Positions 33,955-43,812 of a DNA stretch of 64,000 bases are shown here, piece after piece. The position numbers and the translations under genes were made by a program. The notes beneath the pieces were generated by a model. It made no database searches and was not told the origin of the DNA. It worked only from the letters and a program-made list of their open reading frames with translations. The number at the start of each line of letters is the position of its first letter. Position 1 is the stretch's first letter. The stretch is from an uncultured Sedimentitalea sp. (GTDB lineage Bacteria; Pseudomonadota; Alphaproteobacteria; Rhodobacterales; Rhodobacteraceae), in the NCBI GenBank assembly GCA_947504115.1, contig CANNGH010000004.1, positions 186,001 to 250,000 of the forward strand, given 5' to 3'.

Positions 33955-36352
33955 TGGCAAACACCTTCAGCAGGTCGGCGGGCGGTGTGCGCCGCAACCG
34001 ACGGGCGGGCAGGGCGGCGGCCAGCGCACCCGCCAGCAGCGCCAGCGCGAACAGGATCAGCCAGTCGCCCGGAAACAGATACATCGGCAGGCGCCAGCCG
34101 AACGCCTTGACGTTGATGACCGCCAGCAGCACCCAGGCCAGCAGCAGCCCCAGCGGCAGCGCCGCCAGCGCGGTCAGCCCGGCCAGCATGACGCTGCGCA
34201 GCAGTTCCAGCCGCGCCAGCCGTGCCCGCGTCAGTCCCAGCGCCCAGACCGGAGCAAGCTGCGGCAGGCGCATCCCCCAAAGCGTGAGCAGGCTGGTCAG
34301 GATGGCGAAGGCCGCCACCCCCAGCGTCAGCACGTTGAGCGCGCCGGTGACCACGAAGGTCTTTTCGAACACGCCAAGCGAGCGTGCCTTGATCCCTGCC
34401 TGATCGATGACCGCGCTGGCGGGCAGGTCGAAATCCGCGCGGATCGCCGCGATCAGCGCGGGAACCCTTTCGGGTGCGATGCGCACGCCGAACTGCCGGT
34501 AGGGCACGCCGTCGAACCGCGCCAGAAGCGTGTCGAGACCGACGACGACCTGCCCCACCGGATTGCCGTAATCGGAATAGACGCCGATCACGTCGGGATG
34601 CCAGTCGGCGCCGATGGCGACCTGTGCGCCGGGCCATAGGGCCTCGCGCCGGGCCAGTTGCTCGTTGACCAGCACGCCGTCGCCCGCCTCCAGCCGCTCC
34701 CAGACCTGCGGCGCGGCGGCAATCAGCGGCCAGTTTTGGCGATAGGTCTCGTGCACGCGCATCCCGAACACCTCGCCCGTCTGTCCGGCGATGCTGGCAT
34801 CCACGCCCCGGATCGGCAGCACCGCATCGGCGCGGTCCTCCAGCCAGCGGTGCAGCTCGGCGCCCTGCTCGTCGTTGCGTGCGGTCACGTAAAGTTCCGA
34901 GGCAAGGCGCTGATCCAGCCAGCCGGTGAAGGTCAGGCGAAAGCTCGACACCATCGTGCCGACGCCGATATTGGTGGCCAGCGCCAGCAGCAGCGCCATC
35001 AGCGCCAGCGACAGGCCGGGAAGCTGCGCGCGCATGTCGGCCCAGATCCATTGCGTGACCGGCGCGCGGGCGCCGCGCTGGATCAACGCCAGCACCAGAT
35101 CCAGCAGCGCGGGCAAGATCAGCGCCGTGCCCAGCATCAAACCCGCCAGCAGGGCGAACCCGGCGACCAGCCCGTCGAACAGCGCGACCGCCCCGCCCCC
35201 GGCAGCGAGAAGCGCCAGACCCGCCAGCGCCTGCACGCGCGCGCGCCGGGCCGACAGCCGCGCCCAGGCGCGCTGGCCCGCACCCGCGAGAATCGGCATC
35301 GCGCGCAATTGCCACACGCCTTGCGCCCCGGCGATGGCGGCGCCGATCACCGCGATGCCCAGCCCGCTTGCCACCCAGAGCGGGCGCAGCGTCAGGCTGC
35401 CGGTGACGGGCGCGCCGTAAAGTCCGCGCAAGGTGGCCGCGACATCGGGCAACAGCGCGGCCGCCACCAGATAGCCCAGCACCAGCCCCAGCGCGCCCGA
35501 AACCAGCGCCAGAATCCCCAGTTCCGCCATCAGCAGCCATGTCAGCCGCCGCAGCGAAACCCCCAGCGCCCGCATCGTGCGGAACATCGCGCGGCGCTGC
35601 TGAAAGGCCAGCCCGATCGTGCCATGCACGATGAACAGCCCTACCGCAAAGGACAGCAGACCGAAGGCGGTGAGGTTCAGATGGAAGCTGTCGGTCAGCC
35701 TTGCCGTGTCGGTGTCGCGCTCGGGCGGGGTCAGGTCCAGATCGGGCGCAAGCTCCGCCAGCGGGCGCAGGTTCATCGGCTGATTGTCCAGCACCAGCAG
35801 GCGGTCGATCTGGCCGGCGCGGTCCAGCAGACGCTCGGCCAGGGCGATGTCGGTCATCACGATGCCGGGGGGGAGTTCGCCGGTTGACACCACGGGCGGC
35901 AGGTTCGGCATGTCGGCCAGTCGTTCCGCCAGATCCGGCGGCGCGAACAGCAGACCCGGTGCGGTGAAAATACGTTCGGGGGTGATTTCGGGACTACCCG
36001 CGTCGGCCTCGGGCGGCATCGGGTATGACAGGAAATCGACGCCCACCACGGTTGCCGCGACGTCGCCCAGCCGCGTGCGTCCTTCCAGCACCGGCGAGAG
36101 CTTCCAGCCCGCCCGGCGCAAGGCCACATAGGCGTCGCGCGCGATCCAGCCGGACGGGGCGGACAGGCTGGCGTGATCGGCGCGGCCCAGTTGGGCGGCC
36201 GCCTGCGCATAGCTGGCGCGCGCCTCGGCGTTGATTGCCTGCACCGCGGACCAGAGCCCGGTGGCAAGCGCCAGCCCGATCACCAGCGTCAGGAATTGCA
36301 GCGGCTGGCGCCGCCAATGCGACAGCAAGGCCGCGAGCGCCACGCAGGTCAT
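33944..36352 (-). CDS. FtsX-like ABC transporter permease
   Basis: An 802-residue membrane protein with a duplicated MacB/FtsX layout: one N-terminal helix (LQFLTLVIGLALATGLWSAV), a large periplasmic domain, a group of three or four helices near residues 240-330, another pair near 370-430, a second periplasmic domain and a final set near 680-790. Such permeases move lipids, lipoproteins or peptides out of the inner membrane. Its ATG overlaps the ATPase stop (ATGA) and its 3' end overlaps the AttH-like gene. Confidence 0.93.
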   Translation of the reverse strand: MTCVALAALLSHWRRQPLQFLTLVIGLALATGLWSAVQAINAEARASYAQAAAQLGRADHASLSAPSGWIARDAYVALRRAGWKLSPVLEGRTRLGDVAATVVGVDFLSYPMPPEADAGSPEITPERIFTAPGLLFAPPDLAERLADMPNLPPVVSTGELPPGIVMTDIALAERLLDRAGQIDRLLVLDNQPMNLRPLAELAPDLDLTPPERDTDTARLTDSFHLNLTAFGLLSFAVGLFIVHGTIGLAFQQRRAMFRTMRALGVSLRRLTWLLMAELGILALVSGALGLVLGYLVAAALLPDVAATLRGLYGAPVTGSLTLRPLWVASGLGIAVIGAAIAGAQGVWQLRAMPILAGAGQRAWARLSARRARVQALAGLALLAAGGGAVALFDGLVAGFALLAGLMLGTALILPALLDLVLALIQRGARAPVTQWIWADMRAQLPGLSLALMALLLALATNIGVGTMVSSFRLTFTGWLDQRLASELYVTARNDEQGAELHRWLEDRADAVLPIRGVDASIAGQTGEVFGMRVHETYRQNWPLIAAAPQVWERLEAGDGVLVNEQLARREALWPGAQVAIGADWHPDVIGVYSDYGNPVGQVVVGLDTLLARFDGVPYRQFGVRIAPERVPALIAAIRADFDLPASAVIDQAGIKARSLGVFEKTFVVTGALNVLTLGVAAFAILTSLLTLWGMRLPQLAPVWALGLTRARLARLELLRSVMLAGLTALAALPLGLLLAWVLLAVINVKAFGWRLPMYLFPGDWLILFALALLAGALAAALPARRLRRTPPADLLKVFANER

Positions 36353-37005
36353 GCAATCCGCCCGTTGGACAGATGCGCCCGCCGCCCGGCCAGCGCGGCG
36401 ATGCGTTCGGAATGGGTGACGAGGAACAGCGCCGCGCCGCTTTGCGCCACCAGATCCAGCATCAGCGCCATGACGGTGTCGCTGGTCGTTTCGTCAAGAT
36501 TTCCGGACGGCTCATCCGCCAGCAAAAGGCGCGGGCGCATCGCCAGCGCGCGCCCGATGGCAACGCGTTGCTGCTGCCCGCCGGAAAGCTGCTCGGGATA
36601 GCGCGCGCCGAAACCGTCCAAGCCCAGCCTTTCGGTCAGTTGCGCGATCCAGCCGCGATCCTCGCGTCCCGCCAGCCGGGCATGGAACGAGAGGTTCTGC
36701 GCCACGCTCAGCGACGGGATCAGGTTGAACTGCTGGAACACCAGCGCCACCACATCGCGCCGCAAGACCGCACGTTCGCGATCGGCAAGTGTGGACAGGG
36801 CATGGCCGTCCAGCCGGATTTCGCCCGAATCGAACCCGTCGAGCGCGCCCACCAGATGCAGCAGCGTGCTCTTGCCGCTGCCGCTTTCGCCGGTCAGGGC
36901 CAGCGTGTCACCGGCGGCAAGGCTCAGCGACACGTCCGAGAGCACCGGGCGGGCGCTGTCGCTGCCGGGATAACGCTTGGTCAGGGACTGGATTTCAAGA
37001 AGCAT
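36349..37005 (-). CDS. ABC transporter ATP-binding protein (LolD/MacB type)
   Basis: A 218-residue ATPase: Walker A GESGSGKST (residues ~37-45), Q-loop FQQFNLIPSL, signature LSGGQQQRVAIGRALAMRPR and Walker B LLLADEPSGNLD. Start MLLEIQSLTKRYPG at 37005 is the family N-terminus; upstream in-frame sequence is not conserved-looking. It energises the FtsX-like permease, whose start overlaps its stop. The 150 bp upstream separates it from a divergent small secreted-protein gene. Confidence 0.95.
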   Translation of the reverse strand: MLLEIQSLTKRYPGSDSARPVLSDVSLSLAAGDTLALTGESGSGKSTLLHLVGALDGFDSGEIRLDGHALSTLADRERAVLRRDVVALVFQQFNLIPSLSVAQNLSFHARLAGREDRGWIAQLTERLGLDGFGARYPEQLSGGQQQRVAIGRALAMRPRLLLADEPSGNLDETTSDTVMALMLDLVAQSGAALFLVTHSERIAALAGRRAHLSNGRIA

Positions 37006-37155
37006 CGTGGCGGGATCCTGTGGCCGGTGCGGTGCCTTGGGTGTTACATCCTTGCAGCATCGGGCGAAAGCCGCGCCTCGGGTGGCCATGGCCTTGCGAT
37101 ATGTTAGGATCATATCTGGTGCTGCCGCGTGCGGTTTCGAGTTTCGGGGACGATA

Positions 37156-37518
37156 ATGACTGAAGTGTTCCGATATGCGGTGGTTGCCGCGCTGCTGATG
37201 TTGCCGCCCGTGGCAGGGGCCGACCCGATGCAGGACGTCTGCCATCTGCGCGCAAAGCGGGAAAGCGGCCATGACGGGTTGCGCCCGATGATCGGCAGGG
37301 TGGGCGATGTGACAATGCGGCTCAGCGGGTCGGTCGCCGTCGGGATCGGCCACAATTCGCATTCCGACGCCAGCCCGAAATCCCCCGCTTTCGCCGGAAG
37401 CGCGGCAACGGAGCGGCGCGAGGACAAGGCGCTTGCGCGGTATCTGCGTGTCTACGATCGCTGCATGGGCACCGCTTACAACAGCGGCGAAAACAGCCGC
37501 GCCAGCGGTGCGCCATAG
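37156..37518 (+). CDS. Small secreted protein, unknown function
   Basis: A 120-residue protein with a signal peptide (FRYAVVAALLMLPPVAGADP, cleavage after VAGA). The mature part has two cysteines (DVCHLR and YDRCMG) that could form a disulfide, and a Gly/His stretch VGIGHNSHSDASP. It is not recognised. Start at 37156 is chosen because the signal peptide begins there. Its 3' end overlaps the convergent cls gene by 43 bp, which is unusual and may mean the real C-terminus is poorly constrained. Confidence 0.5.
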   Translation: MTEVFRYAVVAALLMLPPVAGADPMQDVCHLRAKRESGHDGLRPMIGRVGDVTMRLSGSVAVGIGHNSHSDASPKSPAFAGSAATERREDKALARYLRVYDRCMGTAYNSGENSRASGAP

Positions 37519-38888
37519 CGGATCAGCGCCGGCTGTTCGGCCAGATCCAGGGTCAATTCATAGCTGTCGGCGAAATCGCGTTCCAGCATTGTCGCCACGT
37601 CCTGCGCAAAGGACGCATCGAAAAACAGCGCCATGGTTTCAAAGTTCAGCCGGAACGAGCGGTTGTCCAGATTCATCGTGCCGACGGCAGCCAGCGTGTC
37701 ATCCACCACGAATGCCTTCTGGTGCATGAAGCCGTCCGTATAACGGTAGACCCGCACCCCCGCCGCGCGCAATTCGTCGAAATAGGCAAACGCCGCCAAC
37801 CAGGGGATGCGGTGGTCGATCACGTCGGGCACCATGATGCGCACATCGACGCCGCGCAGGGCGGCGTGATGTAGGGCTGTGGCGATATCGATATCGGGCA
37901 CGTAATAGGGTGTGGCGATCCACAACCGCCGTTTCGCCGCCGCGATGGCCGAGAAATACAGCAGGCTGCCGGTTTCGCTCAGATCGCCGGGGCCAGTGGC
38001 CACGATCAAGCCATTGGCGTTGCGCGCCGCCGTGGCGGTGGACCAGCTGAGTTCCTGCGCCAGGATCTCGCCGGTGGCCCAATGCCAGTCTTCGGCAAAG
38101 ATCAGTTGCAGTTGCGGCACCACCAGACCCGACAGTTCGACGAAGGTATCGCGCCAGCGACCGAACAGCGTGTTGCGACCCATATATTCGTCGCCCACGT
38201 TCAATCCGCCGGTAAAGCCGATATTGCCGTCCACGATCACCGTCTTGCGATGGTTGCGGAAATTGATCTGGAAGCGGAACCGCGGGCCGCGCGCCGAATC
38301 CCGGTCGATCACCTCGACGCCTTCGCTACGCAGCGTTTCGCACCAGCTTTCGGGCAGGCGCATGCTGCCGACCGAGTCGATCAGCAGGCGCACGCGCACA
38401 CCGCGTCGCGCGGCGGCGGCAAGATGCTCCTGAAAGGCGCGGCCCAACGCGTCATCGCGCACGATATAGAACTGCACCAGAACATAGGATTGCGCGGCGT
38501 CGATGGCGGCAAAGATCGCCTCGAATGTCTCGGGACCGTCGATCAGAAGGCGCACATCGCTGCCGCGCAGTACCTTTAGGTGGGCGCAATACTCGAAAGG
38601 TGCGAAATTGACCGGGCTGCTGTCCTTCGCCGGGGCATACGAGGCGGCATGTTCGCGGATCGACGCGATCACCTGTTTCGCCTCGCGCCGCGCCGAGCGG
38701 TAGCCGTGAAAGCGGTGATCGCCGAAATAGAGATAAAGCGGCACCGCCGCAAAGGGCAGCGACAGCAGGAACACCACCCACGCCACCGACCCTTGCGGCG
38801 TTCGCGCGGTGGCCGCGGCGCGCCAGGCGAAGAAGACCGCCGTCATATAGAGCAGCGTGACGAAAAAACTGCTCAGGATCACCCACAT
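37476..38888 (-). CDS. cls: Cardiolipin synthase (phospholipase D type)
   Basis: A 470-residue membrane enzyme that joins two phosphatidylglycerols into cardiolipin. Two N-terminal helices (ILSSFFVTLLYMTAVFFAW and VAWVVFLLSLPFAAVPLYL) are followed by two PLD domains with HKD motifs: NHRKTVIVDGNIGFTGGLN and MHQKAFVVDDTLAAVGTMN. Length and layout match bacterial ClsA-type synthases. Monocistronic as far as can be seen. Confidence 0.95.
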   Translation of the reverse strand: MWVILSSFFVTLLYMTAVFFAWRAAATARTPQGSVAWVVFLLSLPFAAVPLYLYFGDHRFHGYRSARREAKQVIASIREHAASYAPAKDSSPVNFAPFEYCAHLKVLRGSDVRLLIDGPETFEAIFAAIDAAQSYVLVQFYIVRDDALGRAFQEHLAAAARRGVRVRLLIDSVGSMRLPESWCETLRSEGVEVIDRDSARGPRFRFQINFRNHRKTVIVDGNIGFTGGLNVGDEYMGRNTLFGRWRDTFVELSGLVVPQLQLIFAEDWHWATGEILAQELSWSTATAARNANGLIVATGPGDLSETGSLLYFSAIAAAKRRLWIATPYYVPDIDIATALHHAALRGVDVRIMVPDVIDHRIPWLAAFAYFDELRAAGVRVYRYTDGFMHQKAFVVDDTLAAVGTMNLDNRSFRLNFETMALFFDASFAQDVATMLERDFADSYELTLDLAEQPALIRYGAPLARLFSPLL

Positions 38889-38997
38889 GGCGGCCTTGTC
38901 CCGTATCGGTTCGGTTTGGCGGCACCCTAAAGCGCAATCCGCAAGGTTGAAACCGGCTTTCGCACAGGATTGCGCGCAAAAACAGGAAGGTAGCGCA

Positions 38998-40113
38998 CTA
39001 ACGCCAGCTTGCGGGGCGGGGTTCGCCGACCGGGCCGGTGCCCGGCCCGCTCATCAGGGTGCCGTCCTTGGACATCAGGATGGCGATGGGGCGCGTCGCG
39101 CGGATGTTGGACATCACGATCAGCAGGCAGACGGTCAGCGGCACGCTGAGGAAGGCGCCGATGATACCCCAGACCCCGGCCCAGAAGGTCAGCGCGAGAA
39201 TCACCATCAGCGTGGACAGGTTCAGGCTGCGCCCGGTCAGGGCCGGATCGAGAAAGTTGCCGATGCTGAACTGCACCACGCCGGTGCCCAGCAGCACCAC
39301 CAGAAACGGCCCGATCGTGTCAAATTGCAGCAGGGCGGCCAGCGCCGGCAACAGGACCGCGATGATCGAGCCGATCGAGGGGATGAAGTTCAGCGCGAAG
39401 GTCAGCACCGCCCAGGTTTCGGCGAATTCCAGGTTGAGCGCGCGGAACACCACGTAGCAAAAGCTGCTGGTCAGCAGGCTGATAAACGTCTTGATCCCGA
39501 CATAACGCTGCATGCTGACCGAGATGTCGGACATGATCGCCCGCAACTCGCGCCCGAAGGCCGGGTCGGTCGTGGCGAGCTGGATCTTGCGCGCGATGAC
39601 GCCGCGCTCCGCGATCATGAAGGCGACGTAAAGGCTGATCAGCAGGAAGGTGCTGAGGAACGAGCGTGCGCCGCCGAAGGCGCTGAACGCGATCAGCGAA
39701 AGATCGAGGCCGACCACCTGCTTGCGGATCACGTCGGCGAATTCGCTGCCGATCAACCCCGCGATACGGGCCGAAACCTCGTCAAGGCGGTCCTCGTAGC
39801 TGGGCAGCGCCAGCAGGAACCGCGTGGCCTGGTCCGCCATCACGTACATCACCGCGAACAGCCCCGACATCACTACCGCGACACCCAGCGTCAGGGTCAG
39901 CCAGCCGGGCAGGCGCGGTCCCACCACCGGCAGCGCGGCGAACCGATTGGTCACCGCGATGATGAGCACGTAGAGCAGGAATGCCAGCACGAGCGGAATG
40001 AGGAACCCGGCGCCGAAATACAGCAGGCAGATCGCCAGCGATCCGATCAGCAATCCGTCGCGCACGGCGCGGATCGCGGCGGCGGGCGCGGGGTTCTCGG
40101 TGACCGGGTTCAT
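38998..40113 (-). CDS. AI-2E/PerM family transporter
   Basis: A 371-residue membrane protein with about eight helices. The first pair is LLIGSLAICLLYFGAGFLIP and VLAFLLYVLIIAVTN. A soluble segment around residues 110-150 follows, and the C-terminal half shows the family pattern ALNFIPSIGSIIAVLLPALA and FWAGVWGIIGAFLSVPLTV. Family members export small molecules or ions; substrates here are unknown. Start MNPVTENPAP at 40113 is chosen by the family N-terminus. Divergent from the YihY-like gene. Confidence 0.9.
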   Translation of the reverse strand: MNPVTENPAPAAAIRAVRDGLLIGSLAICLLYFGAGFLIPLVLAFLLYVLIIAVTNRFAALPVVGPRLPGWLTLTLGVAVVMSGLFAVMYVMADQATRFLLALPSYEDRLDEVSARIAGLIGSEFADVIRKQVVGLDLSLIAFSAFGGARSFLSTFLLISLYVAFMIAERGVIARKIQLATTDPAFGRELRAIMSDISVSMQRYVGIKTFISLLTSSFCYVVFRALNLEFAETWAVLTFALNFIPSIGSIIAVLLPALAALLQFDTIGPFLVVLLGTGVVQFSIGNFLDPALTGRSLNLSTLMVILALTFWAGVWGIIGAFLSVPLTVCLLIVMSNIRATRPIAILMSKDGTLMSGPGTGPVGEPRPASWR

Positions 40114-40334
40114 CGCGGCGAATCCTGATGGCGGGCTCTGGATTCGCAGATAGGCGGCAGCGCAGGCATCGACGGCCCCCTTCCTGAGTTTTGACAGCCA
40201 CACCGGACGGATACGGGAAAGGCGATGTTGCATCCTTGCCGATACTTGTGCAACCTCCGACGAATGCCGATCAGCCGAACCATCCTTTTTCCTATCCTGC
40301 AAACCGCGTCTCGCCACGGTGTGGAGCGCATGTC

Positions 40335-41288
40335 TTGACGTCCGACGAGCGCCCGCACAAGCCGCGTCTGGCGGATGTGCCATCGGCGTTATGGCGCGCA
40401 GTGGTGCGATTCAACGAAAAGGGCGGCTGGGTGCTGTCCAGCCACCTGGCCATGTCGATGATCCTGGCGCTGTTCCCGTTCATCCTTTTCATCCTGGCGC
40501 TTGCGGGTCTGCTCTCGGAGGAGGTTCCGGTGGACGATCTGATCGAGTTGGTCTTCGGCACCTGGCCCGATGCCGTGGCCAAGCCGATCACCCGCGAGGT
40601 GCGCGCCGTTCTGGACAGCAGCGATACCGGTGTGCTGACGATCGGCGGGTTGCTGGCGGTGTTCTTCGCCTCGAACGGGGTCGAGGCGCTGCGGCTGGCG
40701 ATGTCGCGCGCCTATCGCAATACCGATCCGCGTCCGTTCTGGAAGACGCGGCTGCAAAGCCTGGTTTTCGTGGTGCTCGGAGGGGCGGCGGTTCTGGCCA
40801 TGGCGATTTTCGGCGTGGTGGTCCCGGTTTACTGGAACATCGTCACGCAGGCGGTTCCGGGGCAGGTGACGGGCCTGTTGCAGGACACGCTGTTCACCAA
40901 CGAGGTGCTGACCAATCTGCTGACCGTCGGACTTTTGCTTCTGGCGGTCACGGCCTGCCACCACTGGCTGCCGGGATTGCGGCTGGGCGTGTCGCGGATC
41001 TGGCCGGGGGTGGTGCTGACCATCGTGACTTGGGGCATTGCCGGATGGGGGTTCGCATTCTACCTGGCGCGGTTCTCGACCTACAGCGCCACCTATGCCG
41101 GGCTGGCCGGCGTGATCGCGGCGCTGATCTTTCTGTATCTGATGGGGGCGATCCTGATACTGGGCGCCGAGTTCAACGGCGCGCTGATCGACCGCCCGCC
41201 CAAGGAGGGCGAGGGCGCCGAGCTGCCCGGCCCACCCATCGCCACCCAGCCCACCGGCGAAGAGGGTGCAGAAGATGCGGCGGAGTGA
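40335..41288 (+). CDS. YihY/UPF0761 (BrkB-like) membrane protein
   Basis: A ~317-residue inner-membrane protein with six helices, for example HLAMSMILALFPFILFILAL early and IAALIFLYLMGAILILGAEF late. The motif YLARFSTYSATYAGLAGVIA before the last helix is characteristic of the YihY/BrkB family. Despite old RNase BN labels, these are membrane proteins of uncertain role. The start is uncertain: TTG at 40335 gives MTSDERPHKPRL, the most family-like N-terminus. A hydrophilic tail of about 25 residues follows the last helix. Confidence 0.87.
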   Translation: MTSDERPHKPRLADVPSALWRAVVRFNEKGGWVLSSHLAMSMILALFPFILFILALAGLLSEEVPVDDLIELVFGTWPDAVAKPITREVRAVLDSSDTGVLTIGGLLAVFFASNGVEALRLAMSRAYRNTDPRPFWKTRLQSLVFVVLGGAAVLAMAIFGVVVPVYWNIVTQAVPGQVTGLLQDTLFTNEVLTNLLTVGLLLLAVTACHHWLPGLRLGVSRIWPGVVLTIVTWGIAGWGFAFYLARFSTYSATYAGLAGVIAALIFLYLMGAILILGAEFNGALIDRPPKEGEGAELPGPPIATQPTGEEGAEDAAE

Positions 41289-41318
41289 CGGCTTGCAGGT
41301 TGCCCCGGCACTTGCGGA

Positions 41319-42020
41319 TCAACTGCGAAAACCGGTGGCCACGACGAATTTCTCGGAACTGTCGGCGCGCGATGCCGGCGGTTTGACGTTGGCCACACGG
41401 GTGAATTTCTGCTTGAGCAGCTTCTGAAGCTCCGCCTCGGCGCCGCCGGCCAGCACCTTGGCGACGAACGTTCCGCCTTCGTCGAGAACGTCAAAGGCGA
41501 AATGCGCGGCGGCCTCGCACAAGGCCATGATCCGCAAATGGTCGGTCTGCTTGTGCCCCGAGGACGCGGCGGCCATGTCCGACATCACCACGTCGGCCTT
41601 GCCGTCCAGCCAGGCGCGCACCTGATCTTCCGCGCCTTCATCGAGGAAATCCAGACAGTGGATTTCGGCGCCCGCCACCGGCTCGACCTCCTGCAGGTCG
41701 ATGCCCAGCACACGCCCCACCGCCTTGCCGGGTTTCTCGCCCAGGGCATTCACGCGCGGCACCGCCACCTGCAGCCATCCCCCCGGCGCAGACCCCAGAT
41801 CGACCACCCGGGCGCCGGGTACGAGAAAACGGAAACGGTCGTCCAGCTCGAGGATCTTGAACGCCGCCCGCCCACGGTACCCCTCGGCGCGGGCGCGCTT
41901 GACATAGGGATCGTTCAACTGCCGTTGCAACCAGCGCGTGGAACTGAGCTTGCGGCCGCGCGCCGATTTCACCTTGACCTTGAGGTCGCGCTGGCCGCGT
42001 CCGGATGTGTTCTTGGCCAC
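41319..42020 (-). CDS. rlmE: 23S rRNA 2'-O-ribose methyltransferase RlmE (FtsJ/RrmJ)
   Basis: Methylates the 2'-OH of U2552 of 23S rRNA in the late 50S subunit. The 233 residues have a basic N-terminal extension, SAM motif [16 protein letters not shown] (~residues 70-85) and the catalytic Lys-Asp-Lys-Glu tetrad around [25 protein letters not shown] and FVAKVLAGG. It is adjacent to ppx on the same strand, separated by an intergenic repeat. Confidence 0.95.
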   Translation of the reverse strand: MAKNTSGRGQRDLKVKVKSARGRKLSSTRWLQRQLNDPYVKRARAEGYRGRAAFKILELDDRFRFLVPGARVVDLGSAPGGWLQVAVPRVNALGEKPGKAVGRVLGIDLQEVEPVAGAEIHCLDFLDEGAEDQVRAWLDGKADVVMSDMAAASSGHKQTDHLRIMALCEAAAHFAFDVLDEGGTFVAKVLAGGAEAELQKLLKQKFTRVANVKPPASRADSSEKFVVATGFRS

Positions 42021-42044
42021 GGGTTTCTCCTTGCATTAGCGTTG

Positions 42045-42160
42045 CGCGGGGGCGCTGCCCCCGTCCGCCTGCGGCGGACTCCCCCGGGGTATTTCCAAGA
42101 AAGTGGAAAGAGAGGGCGGTGCCGCTTTCCATTTTCCTCAAATACCCCCGGGCCGGAGGC
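42045..42160. repeat. Intergenic GC-rich repeats, copies 3a and 3b, head to head
   Basis: Copy 3a reads GGGGGCGCTGCCCCCGTCCG, then ACTCCCCCGGGGTATTTCC and AAAGTGGAAAG (42048-42110). Copy 3b is inverted: CTTTCCATTTTCCTCAAATA followed by CCCCCGGGCCGGAGG (42125-42159). The pair could fold into one long stem-loop between ppx and rlmE. Confidence 0.75.
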
Positions 42161-42165
42161 CGAAT

Positions 42166-43278
42166 TCAGAACGGACCGTCCTCCAGCACCCCGTCGGCAC
42201 TCATCTGCGCGTAAAGCAGACCCTCGCGCAAGCCGCGATCGGCGACAGACAGGCGATCGGTCGGCCAGCAGCGCAGCAGCGCCTGCAGGATCGCGGCGCC
42301 GGACATGATCAGGGCGTGGCGATCCTCGCCGATACGCGGGTCGCGGCGGCGCCCGGCGGGCCCGAGTTCGAGGTAGCGCCGGATCACCCGGTCGATCTGA
42401 TCGCTGGTCATGCGCAGCCCGTCCACCTTGTTGCGGTCGTAGCGTTTCAGCCCCAAGTGGCTGGCGGCAACCGTGGTCACGGTGCCGGAGGTGCCGACGA
42501 TCTGGAACCCCTTGCGCGCCTGTTCGTCCTTGTAGGGGGCGAAGCCGGACAGGTTTTCCTCGAAGAACCAACTCATCAGCGCGTAGCGTGCGGCATCGTC
42601 CTCGACATCGATGAACTGATCGCGCAACGTGGCGACCCCCAGCGGCACGCTGATCCAGTCGACCACCCGCGCGGCGGGAAACGGGTTGTTGGGCGGGTGG
42701 AAGCCCGCCTGCAGCCGCATGATCGCCCGCGGTCGGTCGCGATGGGGCACAGAGGAGATGTCGATCCAGACCAGTTCGGTCGAACCACCGCCGATATCCA
42801 CCACCAGCAACTGATCGGTGTGGGTGCTGACCAGCGGCGCGCAGGAGACGACGGCAAGCCGGGCCTCTTCCTCGGGTTCGATGATGTCGAGCCGCAGGCC
42901 GGTTTCCCGTTGCACCTGCCGGATGAATTCGTCGCCGTTGCCTGCACGTCGGCAGGCTTCGGTGGCCACGAGACGCATGCGTTTGACGTTGTTGCGCCGC
43001 AGCTTCTGCTGGCAGATGCGCATGGCCTGCACCGTGCGCGCCATCGAGGCGCGCGACAACCTGCCCGTCCGTTCCAGCCCGGAGCCGAGCTGGACCGATT
43101 TGGAAAAGCTGTCCACCACATGAAATCCGCTGCCCCGGGGTTGGGCAATCAGCATGCGGCAACTGTTGGTGCCCAAATCCAGCGCGGCATAAAGCGCGCC
43201 CGGATCGGGCGGTATCGGCGCGGGGCTTTCGACCGCTTTCGGGAACGCGCCCGCACCTCTGGGACGCCTGGGCGTCAT
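42166..43278 (-). CDS. ppx: Ppx/GppA exopolyphosphatase family protein
   Basis: A 370-residue ASKHA-fold phosphatase acting on polyphosphate or (p)ppGpp. The N-terminal phosphate loop is YAALDLGTNSCRMLIAQP (~29-46); the second is VVDIGGGSTELVWIDIS, and a conserved GTSGTVTTVAASHLGL lies in the third motif region. The short form lacks the C-terminal HD domains of E. coli Ppx, typical of alphaproteobacteria. Pairing with rlmE downstream is common. Confidence 0.92.
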   Translation of the reverse strand: MTPRRPRGAGAFPKAVESPAPIPPDPGALYAALDLGTNSCRMLIAQPRGSGFHVVDSFSKSVQLGSGLERTGRLSRASMARTVQAMRICQQKLRRNNVKRMRLVATEACRRAGNGDEFIRQVQRETGLRLDIIEPEEEARLAVVSCAPLVSTHTDQLLVVDIGGGSTELVWIDISSVPHRDRPRAIMRLQAGFHPPNNPFPAARVVDWISVPLGVATLRDQFIDVEDDAARYALMSWFFEENLSGFAPYKDEQARKGFQIVGTSGTVTTVAASHLGLKRYDRNKVDGLRMTSDQIDRVIRRYLELGPAGRRRDPRIGEDRHALIMSGAAILQALLRCWPTDRLSVADRGLREGLLYAQMSADGVLEDGPF

Positions 43279-43483
43279 GAGACACGCCCTCCGATTTCAA
43301 GTTGACTCTAGAATAGGTGCAGGCGGACGATATCGCAAGACGTTGCGCGCCGCCCGACTGGTTTGCGTCGCAATCCATTGATGAGATTCAGGACGCGTCG
43401 CTTGAGGGCCGCGTTCTGTCGATATCAGGCTGTAGATGGCGCGGTCGGTGGATTACAACCCGGAACAGGAGAGCGGAGGAACG

Positions 43484-43786
43484 ATGCGGATGCCGGAGGT
43501 TACCATCATTTACTGGCGCGACATTCCGGCCCAGATCGTCGTGGGCAAGGGGCGGCGCGGCGCCAAGCGGCAACTGCCCGAACGCTTTGAGCAGGCCATC
43601 GATCGCGCGGCGATGAGGGGGGCGGCGCGCGATACCGATGCCTATCTTGCGGAATGGCGCAAGGGCGCGCCGCAGCCGGCGGATGGCCTGCCCGAGGAGA
43701 TCGCCGAGGCCGAAGCGGCCCGGATCGACGCGGAATACGACCGCGACCGCCTGAAGACCCTGATCGACAATGATGGCTGGGCGTGA
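43484..43786 (+). CDS. Virulence-factor-domain protein before the folate genes
   Basis: A 100-residue protein starting MRMPEVTIIYWRDIPAQIVV, with KGRRGAKRQLPERFEQAIDR next, the pattern of the small 'virulence factor' domain family (PF13769-like). Function is unknown, but the family is repeatedly linked to MetF-like reductases and methyltetrahydrofolate methyltransferases in Rhodobacterales, as here. ATG at 43484 has GAGCGGAGGAACG upstream. The next gene starts 26 bp after its stop. Confidence 0.82.
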   Translation: MRMPEVTIIYWRDIPAQIVVGKGRRGAKRQLPERFEQAIDRAAMRGAARDTDAYLAEWRKGAPQPADGLPEEIAEAEAARIDAEYDRDRLKTLIDNDGWA

Positions 43787-43812
43787 GTCCGAGAACCCCA
43801 TGGGAGGCCCTG